Assembly: GCA_958510825.1 (NCBI GenBank)
Contig: OY294048.1
Coordinates: forward strand, 34,065,026 to 34,129,025
Reading direction: 5' to 3'
DNA length: 64,000 nt
Origin: Brachypterus glaber
Taxonomy: Eukaryota > Arthropoda > Insecta > Coleoptera > Kateretidae
In this document: piece by piece, positions 51,201 to 64,000 of the stretch
How the letters are laid out: every line of letters begins with the position of its first letter
Position numbering within the stretch: the stretch's first letter is position 1
Notes under the pieces: generated by a model
The model's database searches: none
Told to the model about the DNA's origin: nothing
Seen by the model: the letters and a program-made list of their open reading frames with translations, nothing else
Made by a program: the position numbers and the translations under genes

Positions 51201-54200
51201 CTTTAAAATCCATATTTAGGGATCGAGTGTAAAAAAACTAAAAATAAAAATAAATGTGTCCTACTATAAATAATAAGTGAGATATCGCTAAAAATTATAG
51301 TTTTGTCCATTTTGCCCCCCTTGCCCCAAGCTAATGTTAACTATATTTGATGTGACCCAAATAGAAAAGGTCCTGAATCCTTTGGTAAAAGAATTTTTCA
51401 AATCGGACCTTCCGTTCAAGTTTTAAGGTTTACATACAGACAGACAGACATTTTTTTAACAACCACTTTTTTCACATTTTCCCGACCAGACCCTCTTTTC
51501 AAGCCAAATCCTTAATATACATATACATATGTAGTAAGTCTAAAATTATATTTGGACTCAGGAGATAAATTTTTAATTATAAAACTTCTCTTTAAAACTA
51601 ACTTTTATTCAATAACTAGTAATAATAAATTATTCCTTATTCAACCTTAAATTCAGATAAAACTTCTTGGCGCCTCCTTTCTTAATTTTTTTAAAAACTG
51701 ACATAATCCCTTACCATGAAATTGACATTATCAATGTCAACTACAATTAAAATTTTTGACATCTTCTGTGATCTTATTTAAGGTTAAATTGAACTCTGAA
51801 ATAAATATACAGGAATGTCCAATTAAACGTCAATAAAACGGAAAGCTTCGCAACATTGCCCCTTCTTTAATTCTGATCGTCCGGATCAGAAATATCTTCA
51901 TAATAAGGCATTCATCTATCTTAATATACAACCTTCATTTTACATTTCGGATTTCGCTGAATACTTTTAATCACTTCATAAGGACCTTCCCATAATGGAG
52001 TTGACTTAGATCTTCCTTTCTTCCTCTGAGGATTATAGAACCAAACTTTATCACGCTTTGAATCTTACTGAAGTTTGCTTCGGATTTTTCATTCTTTCAC
52101 TCGTTACCAAACTACGTTCTCTTGCCAAATAATTAATATTAAGTAATTTTTCTCGTAACTGATCAGCATAGTCATTAACTTCTTAAAGTTTATAGCTGGG
52201 TGTACCAAAAAAGTCACATGACAAAAAGTTCTCTGCAAAATGTCGTTTTGTATGTCAAAAGTTGAGGTTCCTTAAGTGTAGGTACCAAATTTCAAAATTT
52301 AATCTTTACAGATACAGAAGTTAAGGTTAACTTAATGCGATTAAGTATAAACTTGGACTCAAAACTGATCTACATAATTGCTTAATGATCATTTTCTAAG
52401 CCTACTAGATAAAAAAATAATCCGTTATTTTAAGCTATGACGGCAGAGTACTCAATCACACGTTCTTCTCCTTTTAGTACTTGGGACAATATTGCAACAA
52501 TACTACTATTACTTGCATCGATATCCAAGATAAATGTTTCTTGTTTCTTTGGATACCCTAATATTGGACTTTAACAAAGGGCTCTTTTTAATTTTCTAGC
52601 AGAAGCCAAAAGCTTATTTGGGGCTTTCCATAACTCTGTAATATATTCCTAAATGAGAAAACAAAAAATAAATAAATAAAATAAATTTTCTTCTGTCAAT
52701 TTGTGTAATATTAGCAAATCCTTCCAAAAATCTTCGGTAGTAGGAACATAATCCAAGGAAACTTCTAATTTCATGTTTATTTTTTGGTAGGGGCCATTCC
52801 TTGATCGTTTCCGCTTTCTTTTCATCAGTACATACACCTGCTGACGAAACAACATGTCCCAAAAAGTGCACTTCTTCTTAAAATAAGAAACATTTATTTG
52901 GATTTAGTTTAGTTTAGTTTATTGTTTATAGTGGGACTTTTTCAGCTACAATAATTTACATAAATATAAAAATTATGCTTTTATACTTAAAACAATAAAG
53001 AAGATTCGTCAAAGAAATTTTCCAGTTTTCATTTAATCATTTAATTGAAGATTGGCATTCATAATCCTGGATAAGACTTCTTTCAGATTTTTCAGGTGTT
53101 CTTTAAAGGTATTTCTCATTACTAAAATGCCGTCTAAGTACAACAAGCAAGTTTTCCATGTTAGACCTTTTAATACTATCTCAAATAATCTTTCAAATGT
53201 TGCTGGTGCATTACAAAATCCAAACGGCATAACACTAAATTGATAGACCAAATCCAGTGGAAAAATCTGTTTTCTCTTTATCCTCATTATATAAATCAAG
53301 TTGTCAATATCCACTTTTTAAATCTAATACAGAGAACCACTTGGAACTAGATAGAGTTAATACGGCATCATCAATTCTTTCAGTAGATAACTATTTTTTT
53401 TCGTAACATTTAATTTTTGATAATACAGAATCTAGTTCTTGAGTCTTTCTGCGTTACCAAGACGACTGGGTTGACCACGGACTGCTTGAAGGTCCTATGA
53501 CCTTCTCTTTTAACATCTCATCTACAAGCTTCTCTACTTCTTGGTGTATGGCTAAAGGAATCTTCTCGGTGCTTCACCTATTGGTTAAACTTCTCCAGTA
53601 TTAATTCGATGTTTTATAATACTTGTTTTTCCATTATTCTTTCCTTTTTCATTAAAACTATCACTTTCTCTCAAAACAAATTTCTTTGCCTTCAATAATT
53701 TTTCCTCAGTTTCCAGGATTGACTTATTTCTTCCAAAATTCGATTACATACGGTATCATTCACAAACGAAAACGGTTGGCCCTACGGTGATACATAAAGA
53801 ATACTCTTCTTATGTATTTTAATTAAAGTTTAATAGTTTTTTTGAGAAAAATTTCAAAAATCTACAGATAAAAAAGTTTGGGGCAAAAAAGTGACACCGC
53901 CCCCCAATTTTGTACGTCCCTGGTTAAAATTACCAAATAAAAATTACATAAAATAATAACCTTTATAAATGTGCATGTGCAAAAATTCTTTACTCTGGTT
54001 CATAGGGTTCCAGAGATGAAAATTTTGACCCCCTGAGGGTTGCTGGGGGCTGAAAGTCGGGGAATCAACTGACCTCTATGGGAGCTACCTTTTGCACAAA
54101 TACTCAGCTTATATCGAGCTCAAATCGGGCTGGGGCACAACATGCTTACCCTGCTAAGCTCTTTTACAACTTTAAAATATTACAATTTGCAATAAAAAAT

Positions 54201-57200
54201 ATAAAAAATTACAAAAGTATACCAAACTACACAATTAAAAAACATAAAAACTACACATAAAAATCTTACAAATTCAAATTTTACATAACTAAAATTAGTT
54301 GGTTAATCCTCAAAACCTCATAAACAGAATATCGTTTATCTGATCAAAATAAATAAAGCTTAGTTTTATTTTTTAGGTGACGATATATCAAAATGGCACA
54401 AAGAGGATGGAGGCTACAAGTTACATATAATAAGTACCATTACAGAATGGATGGTGTTAATTTTTACTTTAACATTTATTTTAACATATACATATGAACT
54501 TAAAGATGTTGAGATATCAGAACCTGAAATTAAAATATAATTAGGGTAAAGGGGGAAATTATTGGCCCTTTGCCTTTTAATTAATTTAATTAAAACCATA
54601 ATGAATTTTATTTAATTTGAAGTTATAATTGTACTAAATTAAAAAGAAAACTCACCTCTTTTTGTTACGTTAATTTTTGTTTTTTTTTAATAAATACAAA
54701 ATTAGCAATAAATATTTATCGAAAATAAACATTGGCCTGTCTTGGCAATCTATTGGCCTACTAATGGGAACTTTAAAATAGTTAGTAGTTATTGGCCACG
54801 CGAGACAAAAAAATTCGATTTTTTTTGTGTCCACGGACTTGAGAAATTTTTTCTTAGTTAAACCCATACATTGGTCAGTAAGCTTTTTTATTCAGCTTTA
54901 ATTTGTTATTCTTTTCACGTCGATTTTTTGCTGAGATATCCGACTTTAATTGAAAAAGGATCCTTTTGTTTTTGATCATCGATATCTTAGCAACTAATGG
55001 CCGCACCGTAAATCAAAGGGTGGTTTTAAAAACTTAAATAAATAATCTACAAAGACCTACCATGATTAACATATAACAATAATATTTTTTTTTATCCTTC
55101 ACATTAATTTGAAGAAACTGAAAAAAAAATTACTTCTTACGGTTTTTTAGAAAATCTACTGTTTATTTACAAATTTTGTTGAAACGACTAATGTTGAGCA
55201 TAACTTTAACAGCTAATTGTACTCACAATAACCCTAATTGTAAATTTTGAAATTGATCCATCAAACCGTTTTTCCGGACCAGTTGATCAAAGTTTTACAA
55301 AACAATTAAAGGAACAAGTGTATTGTTCCTAAACAATGTTTAGTAAACATTGTGTAATCATCATCAAAATGAAAAAACTGATTTTTTTCGCATTTTTTAC
55401 AATTTTGCATTAGTTACTTGTTAAATTTGAGAAATAAAGATTTTTTTCGAAAAAATTTAAAAAAAAAATTGTTTTTTTTTTATTTTCGAAAACAAAAATT
55501 GTCAAATTTAACAAGTAACTAATGCAAAATTGTGAAAAAAGTCGGAAAAAAAGATCCTTTTTCATTTAATGTTGGATATCTCTCTGATATATCCGACATT
55601 AAATAAGAGATAAATAGAGAGAATAAAAAAAAAAGAAAATAAAAACTGAAGAAACAAACTAACGTTAGCTATAACTGAACAATTCAATGGTTTAACTGAG
55701 ACAATTTTTCACAAGTCCGTGAATAAAAAAAAATGGAAAATTTTATCTCGCGCTATTTCTTATGATTGCGCGATAACCCCACAAAAAAATGCCAAAAGAT
55801 CTCAAAACTAGAAACTTATAGTTCAATTTTTTTAATCTCTATATGACCACTTTTCACTGAGATCCAGCCTTTCAAAAATCACTAAAAAATTTAGGAAATT
55901 TTTTTGTTCCCTTAATTTTTTTAGTAGTGTATTTTAGTTTTACCTAAAGTATGATCCGTTTATACGTGATAGTGACTCATATTGAAAGTATGGAACGCGC
56001 GGGGAACGGAATGTAAGAGGGGAAACCAAGTATAGGCGTTGCGGGTAAGGAAGCTTAAGGCGAGAGGTTACTTTAAGCATTAATCACTATCACGTTTAAA
56101 CGAATTAGCCTATACCAGCAAATTACTTTACTTTTAATGAATAATTTTTATTGTTCTCTTTTATTAAATTACAACTAAAATGAGTAGTTTTATGGATTAT
56201 TCATTATAATGAATAAATATTAATTAGTTAATAATATTGGAAATCGCATTAATTTAATGACGCGAAAAGACAGGGGCGAAACCAAATAGCACTATCTTTT
56301 TCAAAAAAATATTTTTTATTTTTTTTTTGTTTTTTTTTTAATTTTTTTTTGTCTTTCAAAAAAAAAATGAAAACTTTTTTGAAAAAAAATTGAAAAAAAA
56401 AATATCTTTTTCTCTTTTTTTTTAATAATATGACATATGAAATAATATGTATTTTTTTATTTGATTTTATTAAACAAATTTTTTTTTCCAATAGTTTTTT
56501 TTATAACTTTTTTTAACAACTCGTTTTGCAAAAATAGAAATTTTGCTGAAAAAAAAAATATTTTCTTCTTTTTTTAGTTTTCTTATCTGATATAAAACTG
56601 TTTTATACCAATCTTAATTCCTTACTTGCAAAGTTTTATGACTTAAGTCATAGTCAAGTAGTAATTACTACTTGTTCTTAATGTAATTAATCCTGATATT
56701 ATGATTTTTTTTCTGAAACCTGATTAAATAAAACCCAATATTCCTGATAATCTGGTGAACATCTACAGAGCGTGTCAAAGTCCGCCTAACCCCCTTTAAC
56801 TTTTGAACGGCTTAAGATATTTACTTAAAAGTCCAAACACTTAAATATCATATCCCAAATAGTTAGTTTATATTTGATGTGCTTAGTGGGCACAATAGGC
56901 AAATTCTCTATTCGTCTATTTAATTTTCAATTTTTAAAACCTTTTTTTAAGGTTTACATTTTAAAATTTTTTTTGCTAAAAAATACGATTTTTCAATATT
57001 TTTTTTGTTAAATTTTATTTATATCGTTTAAAATTAGTTTAAAAGTATAAATGATGTATTTGAATCATGAAATAAACCATATTTCAAAAATTGTTTGATT
57101 TTTTTAAAGAAATTTTGACGAAAATTTTTGCATTTTTGGGGGTTTAAAATAATCCCAAAAATTGCTCAAAAAAAAAAAAATGTGAAGAAATCGGAGCAAA

Positions 57201-60200
57201 TAGAGAATTTTTATTATATTATTATATTATAATTTTATAAGCTTTAAAATTGTAATTATTGTAATTAAGAACTCCTGATGGTCGTCGTCACCAGATATAT
57301 TTTGTCAAATAAAATAAAGTTCTTTTTCACAATTATTCAATATTTTTATTAATGTCAAAGTCAACGTCTATTAATAGACGCGTACCTATATTATTCTAGC
57401 GCAGGCGCTGTGAATAATATAATAACAGGTAGGGGGCTGTTCAAGAATGACGTCACCTCCATAGGGGGAGGAGGGTTGGTCAAAAGGTGACGAAAAGTGA
57501 TGAAGGGGGAGGGGGGGTTCTGGCCAAAAGTGACGTCACCTTTAAAAAATTGTGTACTTATTTTTAAATAATTTTAGTGAAAATACTTATAGTAGAATTT
57601 TTATAAAAAAACTACGACATGGGGGGGGGGTCTGCCAAAAGGTGACGTCATTTTTTGTATTTTATAGGGGGTCTAGGCAAAAGTGACGAAAGGTGACAAA
57701 GGGGGGATGGGGGGTCCAAAATTGGTCAAAAATAGGTTCTTTAACAGCCCCTAAGTACTTAAAATAGTAGGATTAGCTAATATTTAAATCCATAAGAAAA
57801 TCTTATGTTTTTAAAGAGGTATTACTTTTATTATTCCTAATAGGTTTTAAAATGTAATTGTTCAGAAAACCTGAACAGGCATTATTTAAAATATACATAT
57901 TTGTATAAAAAAGAAGAATTTGGTTACAAGGAACAGCAATATTAAAACATAAAACATAGTCAATGCTAAATCGTGCAGATTAATAAAACACTTAAGTTCT
58001 AAATTGTATATAAACCAAATTCTATTCAAATAAAATATCATTCACCTATGATCATTCTTTCTTTTAACACCTTTGACTCACTTTGAAGTTAAGTCTATCT
58101 ACAAACCTCTGAGGCTGGGGGTTGAGTGAGTCACACTTGGAGTCCAGCTTCCAAGCTGCCTCCAGCTGCTTTTAAACATGGTCCTTCGAGTCAACTTTGA
58201 GCCTTTGAGCTTTTGGAGGAAAGATTGGTTGTAGTTGAGTGATCCTGTGGGACATCACTAAGGGATGATTCCACAGTAAGTTTTAAAATAGAGAAAATAA
58301 AAAATAACACTGTCACGCTGAGTGGCACAAAAACACATTTTCTATAAAACACAATTCAAACACAAAAAGGCACAAAACCTGCGTTGCGAAACAATAAAAT
58401 TAAATAATAATAATTAAATAAGTTAACTCTAATTTTTAAAAATAACAAAGTAATTAACAAGGTGTATGTGCTTGCTCTGCAATATTTTTTTTGCAAAATT
58501 GCACAAGGAAAAAAAAAATCTATTTGAATAACTCTTCGTAACAAAAGAAGAGTTATAATCTGTTGTTTAAAGGACAACAGATATTTGGCTCCAGAGTCGA
58601 GAGGGCATCATTGAATAAACTCCGAGAGGCCGTTCTGCACCCAAAGACGTCCAGAACATCAGAAGCCCAGGAAATCAGCTCCAGAAGTCCAGAGAGGGTC
58701 TGCATTCCCCAGAGGCAAAAGTCCAGGGATCCAGGTCACTCCAGAGTCGCGAAGGCACCAATAAAGAAACTCCTAGAGGCCGTTCTGCACCCAAAGAGGT
58801 CCAGGACATCAAAGGCACTGTTTCATATTCCTCTGTTAAACCATAAGAATTCCCAATATGTATTTATATATAGATTTCTACGAGGATTTCTAAAAGATTT
58901 GAATGGATTTTTTTACTGAGTAGGCCCTTATGCGATCCAGGGATTTTATTTTTTTATAGCGCTAGGTACAGTGACTACCCAATAAACAATGGCCGACCGT
59001 CGGCATGCCGACGGTGTGACGGCGGTCCGCCGTCGGCAATTGCCTACGGTCAAAAGATGATTTGCCGACCATATTGCCAACCATTTAAAGATCATCAAAG
59101 AATGATCATTTGCCGCTCTTTTGCCGATCATATTTTCAACCATTTACCAACCATTTTAAGATCATCAAAGGATGATCATTTGTCGATCATATTGCCAACC
59201 ATTTACCGACTATTTTAAGATCAGATGTTGCAAATTGCAATCTATAGATTGCAACATAGACATTTTGTACTACACTAGTACAAAATTTTCCATAATGACT
59301 TATGCATTGATCGTTAAAAGGAATTGATCCTTATAAGGATATATTAAATTAAAAATAAAGAATAGTGAAAGCGTACAGATGGTGACGCCATCTAATTTTG
59401 CACAAAAGTACTATAAGTATTTTATATTTGTATTTTATATTGGCTGTATTTCCGGAAAATTTGTGACCACGTTAACTCAAGAACGCTTTTAGCTAAAGAC
59501 TTAAATTTTGGACTACGGGTTAATTATCCAAAGTTCTAGGCTGGTATTGTTTTTGGTTAAAGTCGGGGTGGGGTAAAAACATGTTTTCCAGAATTTTATT
59601 TTTTTTAAATGCAATACCTACGAGTTTTTTAGTAGTATTATTATTTTATATGTATACAGTTTCCCCAATTATAGGGCCAGGTTAATAAAAACCAAAAACA
59701 AAAAAAAAAATCAAAAAAAAAAAAATAAATAAAAAAAATAATTTTTAACTGATTTTTTTTTTCAATTTTTTTTAACCCCATGGGGTAAATTTTACCCCAC
59801 CCTGAATATTTTTGATACTTGACTGAAATAAAAATATATTTTGGATACAAAACGCCAAGAAACTAAAAAAAAATCAATAACAATTTTTCAATTTTTTTTA
59901 CTAACGCAAAACTTTCCTTGGGAAAAGTAAAAATGCAAAAATCCAAAGCATAATTATTATAATTAATGTTTTAAAAAACAAAAATGAAAAAAAAATATTT
60001 ATGTGTAAAAAATATATAATCGGTTAATCGGAGGCATTTTCGTGATCAATGATCCAAAGTGCGATGGTATGCCGCTGTTAGGTTGTTTAGTCAGATGCCG
60101 ACGGCGGCCCGACGTTGAGCCGATGTAGTATTTCGATTATCATTTGCCGACGGCGGCCCGACGTTGAGCCGACGTAGTATTTCGATTATCGTTTGCCATC

Positions 60201-63200
60201 ATTTTGCCGACCGGCGATCAGACGTCGGGCTGACGTCAAATAGCGATGATCATTTGCCATCACTTTACCGACCGTCGGCCGCCGAACCATTGTTTATTGG
60301 GTATGTACTTACGCGAAAAGAGCTTATACATCGGACCACCTTGTAAGTTATAATAATTGATCAACCTTGCCTAAAACCTTAGAGGATGGAAGGGATATAG
60401 AGTTGGTATCCGAATACATATATCAAATATATTGATATATTCTGGGCCTAACATCCAGCGCGCTTCCGATGTTCGAGTGAGATAGATAAAGGCATATCCA
60501 GAAGCTTGCATAAGAATATAAAACATAAGAATGCGATACCGTGTTTCGCTTACAAGATACATGGCGGCCCATCAAGCCAATCAGGGCATCGCATTGTTAT
60601 GTTTTATGTTCTTATGCCAGCTTGTGAATAGGCACTAACGTGGCGTACTACTATATACTTAAACCGACCAATGAGAAGCAAGACCCAGGGTCTCTTATAA
60701 TAATTATTATTCTCTTAAGAGTCTTATTGCACGGGTCTTAAGCAAAACATATTAGGCCTATAGGCCCACATTATCTATCTCACTCCAACATTTTACATTA
60801 TATATATAATTCTCTCTCTAATGCTCACTCTAATGCTCTGTCTAATGCTCCCTCTGTCTCCCTTCCATCCTCTAAGCCTAAAACAATTCTAAGTGCCTAT
60901 TCACAAGCTCGCATAAGAACATAAAACATAACAATGCGATGCCGTGATTGGCTTGATGGGCCGCCATGTATCTTGTAAGCCAATCAGGCCTATTCACATG
61001 TACCATTGAAATCTATTCAATATTGACAAAAATTACAATACCATGCAATTTTAATACAGTTGACGTAAATGACCTTGCAATTTTCGTCAATATTGCCACA
61101 AATTTCAATCTCAATGGTACATATGAATAGGCCTGATTCACGGCATATCATTCTTATGTTTTATGTTCTTATGCAAGCTTCTGGATATGCCTTTATACTT
61201 ACGTCATTTAGGCGACGTTGTCAAGTATAAAAATGCATACAATTAGTTTATTTTAAATTTAAATACCTATTGCAGTATGATTGCAGATATCGATTATAAA
61301 TATTATTATTTTGTTTTAACAATCGTGTTTTATCACCCAAACATCATTTATTAAATTATATATTAAATAAATATATAAGTACAATATTAACTGAAATCTG
61401 GCAAGCATAACTTATTGTTTGCATCAGTCTGTCAGACGCTGTCATTTTAAAACTAAAACTGTAGTGTAGATTTTTATGTTGTGATTTTTTTTAATTCTTC
61501 TGGAAAAGGGAAAAGTTTTAGCAATATTTTCTATATTTACTTATGTTGGTGTATTCAAAAGTAATATATCAAATTAATAAATTTCAAGCTTTTGCTTGGA
61601 AAAATAACAATGCTAATTCATGAAACCTAACGTATTTAATACTAATGGCATCATATACACTAAATATAAATAATTATTTGGATCATATTGAGCTCGATGA
61701 TTTTATTGACTATCTAATTTCCCAAAAATATTTAAACGAGAGAGATGAGATTGAGGTGTGGTTGGAGGTAAGATATAGTGAGGTTATGTTGCACTCTTTT
61801 GTTGTTTACATTTTGTTTTTTTCACGTATTCTTTAATTATTTGACTGTTTTGGGTTATTATGAGTAACGTAATATCTGTATTATATGTATAAATGTCAAT
61901 AATTGTGGTGAAAATTTCGTTATTTGTTGCAAGGTCCCATCACCAGTAAAAATATACACGATAAAAAATTTCAGTTAGAAAACTTGCTGTGAAGATTATC
62001 TACTATTCTGTTTTAGCTTAATTTGTTATCAAAATTAGTGGAGAGTCCCTAGCACAAGCCTAAAGCTTATTTGGGGCTCTTCACGACTGTATTAAGTTTG
62101 AAGAAATAAAATAAATAAAAAATAAATTTACATTTATATTTTAAATGAATTCAATTGTTATAACTGTTATGTTTTATCCCAAATCACATTATAATAATAT
62201 TATATTATAGTTTTTCTAAAAAGTGTTTGAATTAATTTACATAGATTCTTGATTGATGATCTCAGAAAGCATTTAGTTTTACAGATTATAGTTTTTTATG
62301 TGGACTGATTTTAATTTTTTAGTAGTTAATATTTTGGAATTCTACTAAGCTAAGATTTTGGTATTATACTATGAATTGAGCTAATATTTTGGCAATATCA
62401 GAGATGCCTGTGGCCCATTAAATCCAATCGGTGCAGTTGGGCTGCCCACAAAACCTTCTTAGTGTCAGCCAAAACTGTATTAGATTTTTATTTACATTTA
62501 GTCACTAAACATGTTTATTATACTCTTCGCAGTCTTAAGACTAAGAAAATATTATATAACACTATTTAAAATTTCAAAATCGTGAAAAACGCTCCCAGAA
62601 AGAAATTTCTTTATATACTTCTTATCAAATTATGAACATCCATCCATCTGTAACATTTTTAGCACAATAACTCGAGAACAAAGTAACCAATTGCTCTTAA
62701 ATTTTCAGGAAAAATCAAGTTGTATGAGAAAAAGAACCCTCCCTGTTAAAAAATTATATTAATTCATATAGATTCCTATAGAATAATATCTATAGTATTT
62801 CTATGGGAATCTATATGATTTAATATGTGTATTTGAAACTGGCAATTCCATAGGGACTATAATATTCTATATGGCAGCCATATAGTTTACTATATTGCCC
62901 TACTATGCTAGAAAGCAGTAACTCCATTTGTCGCATAGCAATGTTTTCACGTCAACTCTGATGTAAAGTGATGAAAATGCTGCTATGCAACTAATGGAGT
63001 TACTGCTTTCTAGTGTAGTAGGGCAGTATAGACTTATAGGTTTCTATATGGAATCAATGCAGTAATACCATATAAAAACATATAGGCCTATAGTAACGTA
63101 TCCCTGTTAAAAATACCAAGTAGAGACCAGTAAAGACCAGAAGAAAACGAATCAGAATCTACTGGATTCTACTGGTCTATACTTGTTTATTTTTAACAGG

Positions 63201-64000
63201 GTTACGACTGCCATATAGATTACTATAGGCTCATAGATTTATATATGGAATAATTAAAATGGTGTCGGCAGCTGTCTGCTTTGAAGAAAACAAATCTTTT
63301 CTAATCAAAAATGTTTAAGAACTGAAACTGGTAGATTCATCTTTTGAGAAGAAAAATGTATATTAATTTCTCTTTAAATTCGAAAAAAATATGCAAAAAT
63401 TTGAAAAAAAAATATGGGAGCGTTCAAGTATTACGTAACGCAAAAGGACAATGGGCATTTTGGGCCCACCCTCAACTTTGCTCAACAGAAACGAATTATA
63501 TGTCATTGGAATGGTATTTTTATGTAGATTAATTATTTTAATTCAAAAACATACCTTAGGTACCGGGATTCCGAGTTATAGGCCTTTGAAAGTAGTACTT
63601 TACGTAATAACTTCATGCAATAGTTTGCTGCTTAAACAAATTATAGGCTGTGTAGAAATAACAAAATGCTTATTTTTAACCCTTTCCTTCTTTATACACT
63701 GCTACTAAAACCCCCCCACGCAATAAATAATTTTGATTTTTTATTGATTTTCCTTATTTTTTTCAATCTAATTACCTATGATTGGTATAAATAAAAAAAT
63801 AAAAGAATGGAGTTTAAATGCATAGATAAGATAAAAATGTTAGTGTCAAGATTTTGACTTTGGCGTTTTTAATGATTAACTGTAAAGGGTTAAGTAATTT
63901 TATAAAAAAACCTTTTGAATTTAAATACGCAATAATGGATGGAATGCGTAATTATTGTAGAATGTGTCGGCGATGTGTCGGCGAGTATAATTACCATAAT

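Overview
The window looks like chromosomal DNA from an arthropod, most probably an insect. It is strongly AT-rich, has spliced genes with GT/AG introns, two recognisable animal gene families (KCTD and DRAM), and a very dense load of short DNA transposons, foldback elements and fragments of insect-type LINE, Ty3/gypsy, mariner-like and Harbinger-like elements. I cannot place it to order. I found no rRNA, tRNA, CRISPR array, operon or prokaryotic signal. Everything was read by eye, so most repeat ends are good to a few bases only where inverted ends or target duplications are visible. Host genes: (1) a complete single-exon KCTD8/12/16-type gene at 30526-31227 (+); (2) a complete five-exon DRAM-family gene at 42339-54540 (+), which I assembled from exons 42339-42409, 44057-44178, 46538-46764, 50879-51017 and 54377-54540; splice phases match throughout and give 240 codons plus a stop; (3) a possible first coding exon at 61645-61767 (+) with a good donor, whose continuation I could not find. 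Layout: 1-8.1 kb holds a dispersed repeat with a conserved micro-ORF, a 1.2-kb element flanked by TTA, a mariner-like element with a broken transposase, and a LINE 3' end repeated three times in 208-bp units. 8.1-29.2 kb has no convincing host gene; it is a mosaic of MITEs, foldbacks, tandem repeats and a 480-bp octamer array. 29.2-33.6 kb is the KCTD locus, with a nested foldback just upstream and a recurring palindromic motif downstream. 33.6-41 kb is a run of adjacent transposons, including one with about 160-200-bp inverted ends and a frameshifted DDE-type transposase. 42.3-54.5 kb is the DRAM gene; its introns carry an 880-bp foldback ending 27 bp before exon 2, a 439-bp palindrome, a 120-bp-period satellite and a decayed gypsy element that itself contains two LINE tails. 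54.6-64 kb holds more foldbacks, a GC-rich island with an in-frame 150-bp duplication, a 1.3-kb TA-flanked element with GC-rich ends, nested MITEs and the candidate exon. Theme: the most distinctive property is the density of long inverted repeats. At least fifteen are over 200 bp, several nested, and they lie close to or inside both host genes. Any transcription through them would give hairpin RNAs. That consequence is inference.
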